This document shows, piece after piece, positions 45,821 to 54,043 of a stretch of DNA of 64,000 bases. The position numbers and the translations under genes were made by a program. This DNA is from Polymorphobacter multimanifer (lineage in GTDB: Bacteria; Pseudomonadota; Alphaproteobacteria; Sphingomonadales; Sphingomonadaceae). The DNA lies in NCBI RefSeq assembly GCF_014205635.1, contig NZ_JACIIV010000013.1:62001-126000 (forward strand), in the 5' to 3' direction. A model generated the notes under the pieces. The model was not told where the DNA came from. It was given only the letters and a program-made list of their open reading frames with translations, and searched no databases. Positions within the stretch are counted from its first letter, which is position 1. Each line of letters opens with the position of its first letter.

Positions 45821-46588
45821 ATGCCCGAGGCTGCTTCTCCCCGCCATGCGCTGATCACCGGTGGTGGCACCGGCATCGGTGCTGCGATTGCGACGGCCCT
45901 TGCCGCCGAGGGTTGCCGGGTGACGCTGCTGGGGCGCCGCGAGGGGCCGCTGCGGGCGGTGGCGGAGGGATTGCCCGACGCCGGTTTTGTGACGGGCGAT
46001 GTGACCTGCCCCGAGAGCATCGACACCGCCTTTTGCGCGGCGCGGGCGGCGCGGGGGCCGATCGACATCCTGGTGGCCAATGCGGGGGCGGCGGAGAGCG
46101 GGCGCTTCGCGGCGCAAGGCCGGGCGGTGTGGCGACGGATGATGGCGGTCAACCTCGATGCCGTGCATGATTGCGCACAGGCCGCCCTCCCCGACCTGCT
46201 GGCGAGCCCGGCAGGGCGTCTGGTGGTGGTGGCGAGCACCGCGGGACTGAAGGGCTATGGTTTTTCGGTGGCCTATAGTGCCGCCAAGCATGGCGCCATC
46301 GGGCTGGTGCGGTCGCTGGCGATGGAACTGGCGGGGACGAAGGTGACGGTGAATGCCGTATGCCCGGGCTTTACCGATACCGACATCGTGGCCGAGGCGG
46401 TGGCGACGATCAGCGGCAAGACCGGGCGGTCGGCGCAAGCGGCACGCGCCGAGCTGGCGCGGTTCAACCCGCAGGGACGGCTGATCGACCCTTTGGAGGT
46501 GGCGCGCGCGGTGGCGTGGCTGGCGTGCACGGACAGTCGCAGCATCACCGGACAAAGCATTATCGTGGCAGGCGGAGAGATCATGTGA
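45821..46588 (+). CDS. SDR-family NAD(P)-dependent dehydrogenase
   Basis: This 255-residue short-chain dehydrogenase has the cofactor loop TGGGTGIG (13-20), the NAGA motif, and a catalytic triad of Ser139, Tyr152 and Lys156 (YSAAK). A 3-hydroxyacyl-CoA dehydrogenase-like oxidation would fit between hydratase and thiolase steps, which is inference from the operon. It is the first gene of a coupled unit and overlaps the MarR gene by four bases (GTGA). Its promoter with operator is directly upstream. Confidence 0.92.
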   Translation: MPEAASPRHALITGGGTGIGAAIATALAAEGCRVTLLGRREGPLRAVAEGLPDAGFVTGDVTCPESIDTAFCAARAARGPIDILVANAGAAESGRFAAQGRAVWRRMMAVNLDAVHDCAQAALPDLLASPAGRLVVVASTAGLKGYGFSVAYSAAKHGAIGLVRSLAMELAGTKVTVNAVCPGFTDTDIVAEAVATISGKTGRSAQAARAELARFNPQGRLIDPLEVARAVAWLACTDSRSITGQSIIVAGGEIM

Positions 46589-47106
46589 CCGATAGCATTG
46601 TGACGTTCCGCGAAAAGCATGATGGCGAATTGGGGGATGCAGCACTCGATTCCGAGACGCGCGAGGCGGTGCGGCTTTGGCTGCGGCTGCTCAGTTGCAC
46701 GATGGTGATCGAGAAGCGGGTGCGGCGCGGGCTGGCGGAGCAGTTTCAGACGACGCTGCCGCGCTTTGACATATTGGCCGCGCTCGACCGTGCCGAACAG
46801 GGCCTCAGTATGGGCGCGCTTGGTCGGGCGCTGCTGGTGTCCAACGGCAACATCACCGGGCTGGTACAGACGCTCGTGCGCGATGGCGACGTGCGGCTGT
46901 CGAATGCACCGGGGGACCGGCGGACGGCGATCGTGCAGTTGACGCCCGAGGGCCGTGAGCGGTTCCGGGCGATGGCAGCGACGCATCATGGCTGGATTGC
47001 CGAGTTGCTGGGGGGGCTGACCGGGCCCGACAGGGCCGCCCTGCTCAAGCAATTGGGCGGGCTGCAGGCGTCGATTGCGGCGGCGGGCACGGAGTTCGAC
47101 CAGTGA
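46585..47106 (+). CDS. MarR-family transcriptional regulator
   Basis: This 173-residue regulator has the winged-helix core [24 protein letters not shown] and the beta wing with the [13 protein letters not shown] signature. It starts at GTG (46585) inside the SDR stop and ends overlapping the hydratase start. MarR-type proteins inside aromatic-CoA operons are usually repressors released by an aryl-CoA ligand. The inverted repeat at 45779-45806 is a likely target, so autoregulation of the whole operon is expected. Confidence 0.9.
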   Translation: MTDSIVTFREKHDGELGDAALDSETREAVRLWLRLLSCTMVIEKRVRRGLAEQFQTTLPRFDILAALDRAEQGLSMGALGRALLVSNGNITGLVQTLVRDGDVRLSNAPGDRRTAIVQLTPEGRERFRAMAATHHGWIAELLGGLTGPDRAALLKQLGGLQASIAAAGTEFDQ

Positions 47107-47912
47107 GTGCGGCGGATTTTTCGCCGCGGCATTTTGGCTGGGGGCTGGCGGACGGCGTGGCGACGATCACGCTGAACCGGCCCGAGCGCAAGAACCCGCT
47201 GACCTTCGAGAGCTATGCCGAGCTGCGCGACCTGTTCCGGGCGCTGGTCTATTGGCCGGAGGTGAAGGCGGTGGTGCTGACCGGGGCGGGCGGCAATTTT
47301 TCGAGCGGTGGCGATGTGTTCGAGATCATCGGGCCGCTGACGAAGATGGCGATGCCCGAGCTGCTGGCGTTCACGCGGATGACCGGCGATCTCGTCAAGG
47401 CGATGCGCGGCTGCCCGCAGCCGATCGTCGCGGCACTGGACGGCGTGTGCGTGGGAGCCGGCGCGATCATGGCAATGGCCTCCGACCTGCGGCTGGCGAC
47501 GGAGCGCACGAAGACGGCGTTCCTGTTCACCCGCGTCGGGCTGGCAGGATGCGACATGGGGGCGTGTGCAATCCTGCCGCGGATCATCGGCCAGGGGCGT
47601 GCGTCCGAGCTGCTGTTCACCGGGCGGACGATGAGTGCCGAGGAAGGCGAGCGCTGGGGGTTTCACAACCGGCTGGTGGCGGCTGACGCGTTGATTGACG
47701 AGGCGCAGGCGCTGGCAGCGAGCCTCGCGGCGGGGCCGGGCTTTGCGCATGGGATCACCAAGACGCAGCTCAATATGGAATGGGCGGTGAGCCTTGATGT
47801 GGCGATCGAGATGGAGGCGCAGGCGCAGGCGATCTGCATGAAGACGCAGGATTTTGTTCGCGCGTTCGAGGCGTTTGCGGCGAAGCGGTCGCCGGTGTTC
47901 GAGGGCAATTGA
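47103..47912 (+). CDS. Enoyl-CoA hydratase/isomerase family protein
   Basis: This 269-residue crotonase-fold protein, starting at GTG, has [18 protein letters not shown] (first oxyanion NH region) and [22 protein letters not shown] (second oxyanion segment and helix dipole). The later [20 protein letters not shown] carries the region of catalytic acids; the usual pair of Glu is not both visible. It should hydrate or otherwise process an enoyl-CoA after ring dearomatisation. One base separates its stop from the next start. Confidence 0.88.
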   Translation: MSAADFSPRHFGWGLADGVATITLNRPERKNPLTFESYAELRDLFRALVYWPEVKAVVLTGAGGNFSSGGDVFEIIGPLTKMAMPELLAFTRMTGDLVKAMRGCPQPIVAALDGVCVGAGAIMAMASDLRLATERTKTAFLFTRVGLAGCDMGACAILPRIIGQGRASELLFTGRTMSAEEGERWGFHNRLVAADALIDEAQALAASLAAGPGFAHGITKTQLNMEWAVSLDVAIEMEAQAQAICMKTQDFVRAFEAFAAKRSPVFEGN

Positions 47913-47913
47913 C

Positions 47914-49095
47914 ATGGCCGACCGCAGCTTTCTCGACTGGCCGTTTCTGGGCGCGCAGCATCAGGACCTGGCCTGTGCGCTGGAGGATTGGTGCGCGCGG
48001 GTGCTGGGGCCCCTGCCCCACTCGGACGATGATATCGATGGGCAATGCCGGGTGCTGCTGGGGCTGTTGGGGGATGGTGGATGGCTGCGCCATGCCGTGC
48101 CGGCGGCCTATGGTGGGGCACATGAGGGCTTTGACGTGCGGTCGCTGTGCCTGATCCGCGAGACGCTGGCGCGCTGGTCGGGGCTCGCCGATTTCGTGTT
48201 TGCGATGCAGGGGCTGGGATCGGGGACGATCAGCCTGTTCGGCAGCGAGGCGCAGAAAGCTTTGGTGCTTCCGGGCATCGCCTCGGGTGCGCGGATGGGG
48301 GCGTTTGCGCTGACCGAGCCCGAGAGCGGCTCGGATGTGGCGGCGATGACGACGATGGCGCGGCGCGACGGCGATGAGTGGATTATCGACGGCGCCAAGA
48401 CCTATATCTCGAACGGCGGAATCGCATCGCAATATGTGCTGTTCGCGCGGACCGGCGAGGCGCCGGGGGCCAAGGGGATTTCGGCGTTTCTGGTGCCGGC
48501 CGACACGCCGGGGCTGGAGATTGCCGCACGCATCCGGGTGATGGCGCCGCATCCGCTGGCGACTTTGCGCTTCGACGGGATGCGGCTGCCCGGCGATGCG
48601 CTGATCGGCGAGGCGGGGCGCGGCTTCCAGCAGGCGATGGCGACGCTCGACATCTTCCGCACGACCGTGGGGGCGGCCGCACTTGGGTTTGCGCGCCGCG
48701 CGCTCGACGAGGCGACGGCGCGGGTGCAGGCGCGCACCCTGCAGGGCCGGCCGCTGGCGGAGAATGCGGTGGTGCAGGCGCAGCTGGCGGACATGGCATT
48801 GGATGTCGATACCTCGGCGCTGCTCATTTATCGCGCGGCGTGGCTGCGCGATGTGATGGGGCAGCGCAACACGCGGGAAGCGGCGATGGCGAAGCTGCAT
48901 GCGACCGATGCGGCGCAGCAGGTGATCGACAAGGCGGTGCAGCTGCATGGCGGGCTGGGGGTGGAGCATGGGCATATCGTCGAAAGCCTGTTCCGCGAGG
49001 TGCGGGCGCTGCGGATTTATGAGGGCGCTTCGGAGGTGCAGCGGATGGTGATTGCGCGCGAGCATCTGGCGCAGGCGAAGGGAGGCAATCGGTGA
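47914..49095 (+). CDS. Acyl-CoA dehydrogenase
   Basis: This 393-residue FAD enzyme of the acyl-CoA dehydrogenase family has the FAD/substrate segment [32 protein letters not shown], and the late [20 protein letters not shown]. The C-terminal [17 protein letters not shown] contains the catalytic Glu. It oxidises a CoA thioester at C2-C3 and passes electrons to electron-transfer flavoprotein. Start ATG at 47914 follows the hydratase stop by one base. Its stop overlaps a GTG that begins a 26-codon mini-frame (49092). Confidence 0.93.
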   Translation: MADRSFLDWPFLGAQHQDLACALEDWCARVLGPLPHSDDDIDGQCRVLLGLLGDGGWLRHAVPAAYGGAHEGFDVRSLCLIRETLARWSGLADFVFAMQGLGSGTISLFGSEAQKALVLPGIASGARMGAFALTEPESGSDVAAMTTMARRDGDEWIIDGAKTYISNGGIASQYVLFARTGEAPGAKGISAFLVPADTPGLEIAARIRVMAPHPLATLRFDGMRLPGDALIGEAGRGFQQAMATLDIFRTTVGAAALGFARRALDEATARVQARTLQGRPLAENAVVQAQLADMALDVDTSALLIYRAAWLRDVMGQRNTREAAMAKLHATDAAQQVIDKAVQLHGGLGVEHGHIVESLFREVRALRIYEGASEVQRMVIAREHLAQAKGGNR

Positions 49096-49172
49096 AGATC
49101 GAGGTTATCGGCGCCCGCGCGCGCAGGCGCGCAAACAGGGAAACCGCCGCCCGTCATGGAGCTGGAGCATGA
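49092..49172 (+). other. Translationally coupled 26-codon mini-frame resembling the start of the next gene
   Basis: GTG at 49092 overlaps the acyl-CoA dehydrogenase stop as GTGA, and the frame ends in TGA at 49170-49172, overlapping the flavoprotein ATG as ATGA. Its first bases (49092-49115) match the first 24 bases of the flavoprotein gene (49169-49192) at 20 of 24 positions, and the encoded KIEVIG mirrors KIEIIG. The rest is Arg/Ala-rich with no family resemblance. It looks like a relic of the former gene start left by a 77-base insertion or duplication, or a coupling leader. Confidence 0.55.
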
Positions 49173-51556
49173 AGATCGAAATTATCGGCGGCGGCCCGGG
49201 TGGATTGTATCTGGCCATCCTGACCAAGAAGGCGCGGCCCGATTGGCAGGTGGCGGTGCATGAGCAGAACCGCGAGGGGGATACGTTCGGCTTTGGCGTG
49301 GTGTTTTCGGATGACACGCTCGACGAGTTCCTGAGCCGTGATCCGGAATCCTATGCGATGATCCGCGACCGCTTTGCCTATTGGGACGATATTCGGATCG
49401 TGCGGAGCGGGACGGAAGTGCGCTGCGGGGGCAATGGCTTTGCCGGCTGTGCGCGGCTGGCGCTGCTCGAGGTGCTGTTTGCGCGGTGCCGGCAGCTTGG
49501 GGTGGCGCTGTCCTTCGGCGAGGTGATCGATCCTGCGGAGCTTTCCACCCGCTTTGCCGATGCCGATGTGATCGTGGCGTCGGACGGGATCAACAGCCGC
49601 ATCCGGACGCATTTTGCGCAAGCGTTCCAGCCCGAAGTGCGGCTGATGGCGAACCAGTTCACCTGGATGGGGAGCACGCGGCCGCTGACCGACTTCACCT
49701 ATTTCTTCCGCGAAACGCCGCACGGGATCATCACCGCGCACACCTACCAATATGAGCCGGGGCGCTCGACCTGGATTTTCGAGACCGATCCGGCGACCTG
49801 GGCGGGGCACGGTTTTGCCGGCATGGGCGAGGACGAGGCAGCGCGCTATCTGGAGGGGGTGTTTGCCGACGAGTTGCAGGGGCATGGGCTGATCACCAAC
49901 CGCTCATTGTGGCGCAATTTTCCGCGCGTGGAGTGCAAGGCCTGGTCGCATGGCAACATCGTGCTGCTCGGCGATGCCAAGGCGACGGCGCATTATTCGA
50001 TCGGCTCGGGCACCAAGCTGGCGATGGAATGCGCGATTGCGCTGGCCGATGCGCTGCTGGCGCACGAGCATGATGTGGGGGCTGCGTTTGCGGCGTATGA
50101 GGCGGCGCGGCGGACGCCGGTGGAGATCACCCAGCACAATGCCGCAGTGAGCCTGGCCTGGTTCGAGCATGTGCGGCGCAGCTGGGACATGCCGGTGATG
50201 CAGTTTGCCAATGTGGTGATGAGCCGGGCCAAGGCGATCACCTATGACAATCTGCTGCTGCGTGACCCGGATTTCGTGGACGCGGTGGACAGCGAGTTTT
50301 ACGACACGCTGCTTGCCGAGACGGGGCATGATGCGAGGGATTCGCGCCCCACCCCGATGTTCACGCCGTTGACGTTGCGCGGGCTGACGCTGGCGAACCG
50401 CGTGGTGGTTTCGCCAATGGCGCAATATCGCGCGGTGGCGGGCGAGTTCACCGACTGGCATCTGATGCATTATGGGGCGCGGGCGCAGGGCGGGGCCGGG
50501 CTGGTTTACCTGGAGATGACCTGCCCGAGTGCGGACGCGCGGATCACGCTCGGGTGCCCGGGGCTCTGGAACGATGCGCAGGAAGCGAGCCTGAAGCGGA
50601 TTATCGACTTTGCGCATGCCGATGGCGGGGCGCGGATTGCGCTGCAGCTGGGGCATGCCGGGCGCAAGGGCTCGACGCAGCTTGGCTGGGAGAAGATGGA
50701 CCATCCGATTGCGCGGGCAGAGGACAATTGGCCGCTGGTTTCAGCGTCGCCGATCGCATGGTTCGAGGGCGAGAGCCAGGTGCCCGCCGAACTGGACGAA
50801 GCCGGGATGGCGCGGATCACGGCGGATTTCGTGGGCGCCACGGAACGTGCGGCGCGGGCGGGGGTCGATCTGCTCGAGCTGCACTGTGCGCATGGCTATC
50901 TGCTGGCGAGCTTCCTGTCGCCGCTGACCAACCTGCGCACCGATGGCTATGGCGGTGCAATCGAGAACCGGCTGCGGTTTCCGCTTGAGCTTTTTCGGGC
51001 GATGCGGGCGGTCTGGCCCGAGGAGCGGCCGATGGCGGTGCGCATTTCGGCGTCGGACTGGGCCGAGGGCGGCTTGAGCGAGGCCGATTGCTTTGCGATC
51101 GCGCGCGGCTTTGCGGACGCGGGCGTGGACCTGATCGATGTGAGCAGCGGGCAGACGGTGCCGCACCAGGCGCCGACCTATGGCCGCATGTATCAGGTGC
51201 CGTTTGCCGAAAGCCTGAAGAACGAGTTGGGGGTGAAGACGATATGCGTGGGTGCCATCACCGAGCCGGGGCAGGTCAACACCATCATCGCCTGCCGGCG
51301 CGCCGATCTGGTGGCGGTGGGGCGGCCGCATCTGACGCACCCCAATTGGACGATGCACGCGGCGGCCTGGTATGGGACGAAGCGCGGGCTGGCGGTGCCG
51401 AAGCCCTATCTTTCCGGCGCGGCGCAGCTTTGGCGCGAGACCGAAAGGACCCGCGAGAAACAGGCCGAGCTGCAGCGCAAGGCCAAGCCCAAGCGCCACC
51501 ACACCGAGCGGACGCTGGCGTTCAAGACCGGCGTGCAACGGGCGGCGGCGGAATGA
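49169..51556 (+). CDS. Two-domain flavoprotein: 2-aminobenzoyl-CoA monooxygenase/reductase (or salicylyl-CoA 5-hydroxylase) type
   Basis: This 795-residue fusion has an N-terminal FAD monooxygenase domain (about 1-385) with IGGGPGGLYLA and VLLGDAKATAHYSIGSGTK. The C-terminal old-yellow-enzyme-type FMN barrel (about 390-770) has FTPLTLRGLTLANRVVVSPM, LQLGHAGRKGS, ELHCAHGYLLASFLSP and TDGYGGAIENRLRFP. This architecture is that of the enzyme that hydroxylates and partly reduces 2-aminobenzoyl-CoA, also annotated as salicylyl-CoA 5-hydroxylase. A GGAG seven bases before the ATG supports the start. Neighbouring hydratase, dehydrogenases and RidA match such a pathway. Substrate (amino- or hydroxy-benzoyl-CoA) is not decided by sequence. 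Confidence 0.9.
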   Translation: MKIEIIGGGPGGLYLAILTKKARPDWQVAVHEQNREGDTFGFGVVFSDDTLDEFLSRDPESYAMIRDRFAYWDDIRIVRSGTEVRCGGNGFAGCARLALLEVLFARCRQLGVALSFGEVIDPAELSTRFADADVIVASDGINSRIRTHFAQAFQPEVRLMANQFTWMGSTRPLTDFTYFFRETPHGIITAHTYQYEPGRSTWIFETDPATWAGHGFAGMGEDEAARYLEGVFADELQGHGLITNRSLWRNFPRVECKAWSHGNIVLLGDAKATAHYSIGSGTKLAMECAIALADALLAHEHDVGAAFAAYEAARRTPVEITQHNAAVSLAWFEHVRRSWDMPVMQFANVVMSRAKAITYDNLLLRDPDFVDAVDSEFYDTLLAETGHDARDSRPTPMFTPLTLRGLTLANRVVVSPMAQYRAVAGEFTDWHLMHYGARAQGGAGLVYLEMTCPSADARITLGCPGLWNDAQEASLKRIIDFAHADGGARIALQLGHAGRKGSTQLGWEKMDHPIARAEDNWPLVSASPIAWFEGESQVPAELDEAGMARITADFVGATERAARAGVDLLELHCAHGYLLASFLSPLTNLRTDGYGGAIENRLRFPLELFRAMRAVWPEERPMAVRISASDWAEGGLSEADCFAIARGFADAGVDLIDVSSGQTVPHQAPTYGRMYQVPFAESLKNELGVKTICVGAITEPGQVNTIIACRRADLVAVGRPHLTHPNWTMHAAAWYGTKRGLAVPKPYLSGAAQLWRETERTREKQAELQRKAKPKRHHTERTLAFKTGVQRAAAE

Positions 51557-51960
51557 GCATGGTGCATTTGCAGCCGGCTGGGTGGCCGCGGCCCAAGGGC
51601 TATGCGAACGGCGTTGCGGTGACGATTCAGCCCGGTGACAGGCTGATCGTGACGGCCGGCGTGGTGGGGTGGGATGCCGAGGAGCGTTTTCCCGCAGGGA
51701 TGACGGCGCAGGCAGAGCAGGCGTTCCGCAACATTGCCGCGATTCTGGCCGAAGCCAGTGCTGGGCCGCATCATATCGTGCGGATGACCTGGTACATCAC
51801 CAGCCGCGAGGCCTATCTCTCCGAGGCGCGGGCGATCGGCGAGGCGTGGCGCGCGGTATTTGGCAAGCTGTTTCCGGCGATGGCGGTGGTGGAAGTGACG
51901 GCGTTGATGGAAGCCGACGCGATGATCGAGATCGAAGCGACGGCGGTGGCGGGCGCCTAG
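51553..51960 (+). CDS. RidA-family (YjgF/YER057c) protein
   Basis: This 135-residue RidA-fold protein has RLIVTAGVVGWDAEERFPAG, EQAFRNIAAILAEASAGPHHIVRMTWYIT and the late FPAMAVVEVTALMEADAMIEIE. The usual catalytic Arg near the C-terminal strand is not obvious, so it may belong to a RidA-like subgroup with altered chemistry. RidA proteins hydrolyse enamine or imine intermediates. As last gene of the operon (ATGA overlap), it would fit removal of an amino group from a 2-aminobenzoyl-CoA product. Its stop shares CTAG with the convergent toxin gene. Confidence 0.87.
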   Translation: MSMVHLQPAGWPRPKGYANGVAVTIQPGDRLIVTAGVVGWDAEERFPAGMTAQAEQAFRNIAAILAEASAGPHHIVRMTWYITSREAYLSEARAIGEAWRAVFGKLFPAMAVVEVTALMEADAMIEIEATAVAGA

Positions 51961-52247
51961 AACTGCTCGCTGCCGATGTCGCGGGCTGCGTGCAGGATGC
52001 GGACAAGCTCGATGCCGTGGCCGGTGGGACAATAGAACAGGGTGTAGCGCCCGACGACGAACGACCGGAGGCCGGTTGCCAGCTCTGGTCTGGGTGAGCC
52101 CACAAGCGGCTCGTCGCGCAGCATCGTCAATTTGCTGTCGAAGAGCCGGACAAGCCGGTCAGCTGCCGTGCGGTCGTGCTGCGCGACGTAGCGCCAGATT
52201 TCGATCGTGTCCCGCCGTGCAGCCGGACTGCGGACGATGTGCGCCAC
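51957..52247 (-). CDS. ParE/RelE-family toxin
   Basis: This 96-residue toxin-fold protein has VRSPAARRDTIEIWRYVAQH as helix one, FDSKLTMLRDEPLVGSPRPEL as the second helix and loop, and LRSFVVGRYTLFYCP followed by IELVRILHAARDI as the sheet. This sequence pattern is closest to ParE toxins. It starts at GTG (52247), the first base overlapping the antitoxin stop (TAGTG), so translation is coupled. It converges on the RidA gene. Confidence 0.9.
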   Translation of the reverse strand: MAHIVRSPAARRDTIEIWRYVAQHDRTAADRLVRLFDSKLTMLRDEPLVGSPRPELATGLRSFVVGRYTLFYCPTGHGIELVRILHAARDIGSEQF

Positions 52248-52504
52248 TAGCGACCGGCGGTCGATGCCCGGGCTTCAGCGAGCAGGGCTTCCACATCCCA
52301 GGGTTCGGCCGGGCCGCTGGCAAGGCCCTCCTCGATGGCGCCGCGCAGCCAGGCGAGGCGTTCGGCGTGCTCGGCTTCGCGGGCTTGCAGCAGTCGCAGC
52401 GCATCGCGGACGACTTCACTCGATGTGGCGTAGCGGCCGCCTTCGACAGCGGTGCGGACGAAGCTGTCGAGCTCGGGGGTGAGCGATACGTTCATTGCGG
52501 CCAT
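52247..52504 (-). CDS. ParD-family antitoxin
   Basis: This 85-residue ribbon-helix-helix protein has the DNA-binding strand MNVSLTPELDSFVRTAVEGG and the helix block YATSSEVVRDALRLLQ. An acidic C-terminal region (EEGLASGPAEPWDVEALLAEA) should wrap the toxin. Start at 52504 is set by AGGAG seven bases upstream (52511-52515); an in-frame ATG at 52495 is an alternative. A near-consensus promoter lies at 52522-52549. Confidence 0.9.
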   Translation of the reverse strand: MAAMNVSLTPELDSFVRTAVEGGRYATSSEVVRDALRLLQAREAEHAERLAWLRGAIEEGLASGPAEPWDVEALLAEARASTAGR

Positions 52505-52521
52505 GGCAATCTCCTGAGTGG

Positions 52522-52549
52522 AAGATACCATCCGCAAAGGCTATGTCAA
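52522..52549 (-). promoter_or_regulatory. Promoter of the second ParD-ParE pair
   Basis: On the minus strand an exact -35 consensus TTGACA (52544-52549) and TATCTT (52522-52527) are 16 bases apart, 17 bases before the antitoxin start. It is one of the best sigma70 matches in the window and lies just beyond the end of the paralogue operon. Confidence 0.65.
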
Positions 52550-52559
52550 AGACTGACAA

Positions 52560-53336
52560 TCAGCCGAGCTTGAGCTCGAAATCGAAGCGGTAGTTGGGGG
52601 CATAGGCGCCGGGGAAGTTGGAGAAGCTGCGCAGCGTGCTGCTGTTGCGGCCGTTGCGCGATTCGACGACCTGGCCGGTGACGAAGCGGAAGCGGCCGGT
52701 GCCGCCGGTGATGGCGCGGACGAGCACTTCCTTGTCGACATCATTGCCGTCTTCGACGCCGCTCGAGATGAGCATTTCGGGGGAGAGATTGTCGGGGCCG
52801 AAGCGACCAAACACGTAGTTGTGTTCGGACAGGAGGTGCGGCTCGGTGCGGGCGGTTTCGATGACCGTGCCCCTGGTGTCCTTCGCCGGCTCGCGGTTGC
52901 CGTTGATGAGCACCCAGCCGCGGCTGAGCCAATGGCCGACGGGTTCGGCACCCTTGAAATCCCAGTTGATCTGATATTGCACGCTCGATTTGCCGCCGGG
53001 CCGGCCGGGCGTCATCACGCTGGCCCTGGGGATGGTGCCGCCGGGATAAAGCGCGCCTTCGACCTGATAGGTGTCCCCGCGCACATCGATGTTGAAATAA
53101 TCCTGGCTGTCCTTCGGCCCGATGCGCCCCGATGCGTCGATGGCATCGCTGTTGCCGATCACCGCCACATCGATGGCGAAGCGGACGATGCCGCGCGCAT
53201 CGGGGGTGAGGCTGAGCCAATCGGCAGGGCCGGGCATCACCATCTGCGTTTGCTGCGCCAGCAGCGGCCGGCCGGCGGCGAGCAGCCCCATGGAGCCGGC
53301 GAGCCCCAGCATCGTGCGGCGCGAAGCATCGGTCAT
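52560..53336 (-). CDS. Exported protein of unknown function, paralogue 1 (Tat-like signal)
   Basis: This 258-residue protein has a twin-arginine-like signal (ASRRTMLGLAGSMGLLAAG, about residues 4-22; cleavage near LLAQ at 27). The mature part is beta-rich with blocks ASGRIGPKDSQDYFNID, EGALYPGGTIP, SRGWVLINGNREP, EDGNDVDKEVLVRAITGGTG and RSFSNFPGAYAPNYRF. It is a clear paralogue of the gene upstream; about 34 of 53 residues are identical by eye in the first conserved block. I do not recognise a named family; a small beta-barrel is possible. GAGG lies upstream of the start. It is the last gene of the TonB-receptor operon. Confidence 0.72.
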   Translation of the reverse strand: MTDASRRTMLGLAGSMGLLAAGRPLLAQQTQMVMPGPADWLSLTPDARGIVRFAIDVAVIGNSDAIDASGRIGPKDSQDYFNIDVRGDTYQVEGALYPGGTIPRASVMTPGRPGGKSSVQYQINWDFKGAEPVGHWLSRGWVLINGNREPAKDTRGTVIETARTEPHLLSEHNYVFGRFGPDNLSPEMLISSGVEDGNDVDKEVLVRAITGGTGRFRFVTGQVVESRNGRNSSTLRSFSNFPGAYAPNYRFDFELKLG

Positions 53337-53347
53337 GGTGGCGTTCC

Positions 53348-54043
53348 TCACAGCAGCAGGTCGAAGGTGAAACGGTAGTTGGGCGACATCACATCGCCCA
53401 GATTGGAGAAGCTGCGCAGCGGGCTGGTGTTGCGGCCGATGCGATCCTGACGGCAGCTGCCGCGCGCGAAGCGGAACGGGCCGGTGCCGCCGGCGATCGC
53501 GCGGACGACCACCTCGTCATCGGGATCATTGCCGTTCTCGACCCCCTTGGCGATGAGCATGGGCGGCGAAAGCTGGTCTGCAGTGAAATCGCCGAAGAAG
53601 AAGCTGTGGGTGCCGAGAAGGTGTGGAACCTGGCGTGGGAGATCGATGGGCGTGCCGCGGGTATCGAGGCCGGGCTGGCTGCCGTTGATGAGCACCCAGC
53701 CGCGGTCGAAGTGGTGGCCGATCGGCCTGGTGGCGGTGAAATCCCACACCACTTCATTGTTGAGCCTGGGTGGCGCGCCGCGAAAGGCGCTCACCGGCAT
53801 CGGCTTTGTCGGTTTGGGGATGATGCCGCCGGGATAGAGCAGCCCGGCGACGAAATAGCTGTCCCCGCGCGTGTCGAGCGCGAAATAGTTCTGGCTGGTC
53901 TTGTCGCCGATGCGGCCCGAGGGATCGGGAGCATCGGTGTGGCCGAGCACTGCCATGTCGATGATGAAGCGGGCGCGGCTGCCCGCCACCTCGACCGGGA
54001 ACGGCAGGGCTTGCAACGCCGCCAGATCGTCGGCCTCCAGCAT
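53348..54043 (-). CDS. Protein of unknown function, paralogue 2 (no signal peptide seen)
   Basis: This 231-residue protein shares all main blocks with paralogue 1 (PSGRIGDKTSQNYFALD, AGLLYPGGIIP, DRGWVLING, GVENGNDPDDEVVVRAIAGGTG, RSFSN, SPNYRFTF). It starts directly with the folded region, so no export signal is visible. The start ATG overlaps the receptor stop as ATGA (54043-54046 region), fixing it firmly. It may act in the cytosol, or be exported in complex with its partner, or the signal may have been lost. Function unknown; the pairing with a TonB receptor suggests uptake or handling of the same ligand. Confidence 0.7.
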   Translation of the reverse strand: MLEADDLAALQALPFPVEVAGSRARFIIDMAVLGHTDAPDPSGRIGDKTSQNYFALDTRGDSYFVAGLLYPGGIIPKPTKPMPVSAFRGAPPRLNNEVVWDFTATRPIGHHFDRGWVLINGSQPGLDTRGTPIDLPRQVPHLLGTHSFFFGDFTADQLSPPMLIAKGVENGNDPDDEVVVRAIAGGTGPFRFARGSCRQDRIGRNTSPLRSFSNLGDVMSPNYRFTFDLLL

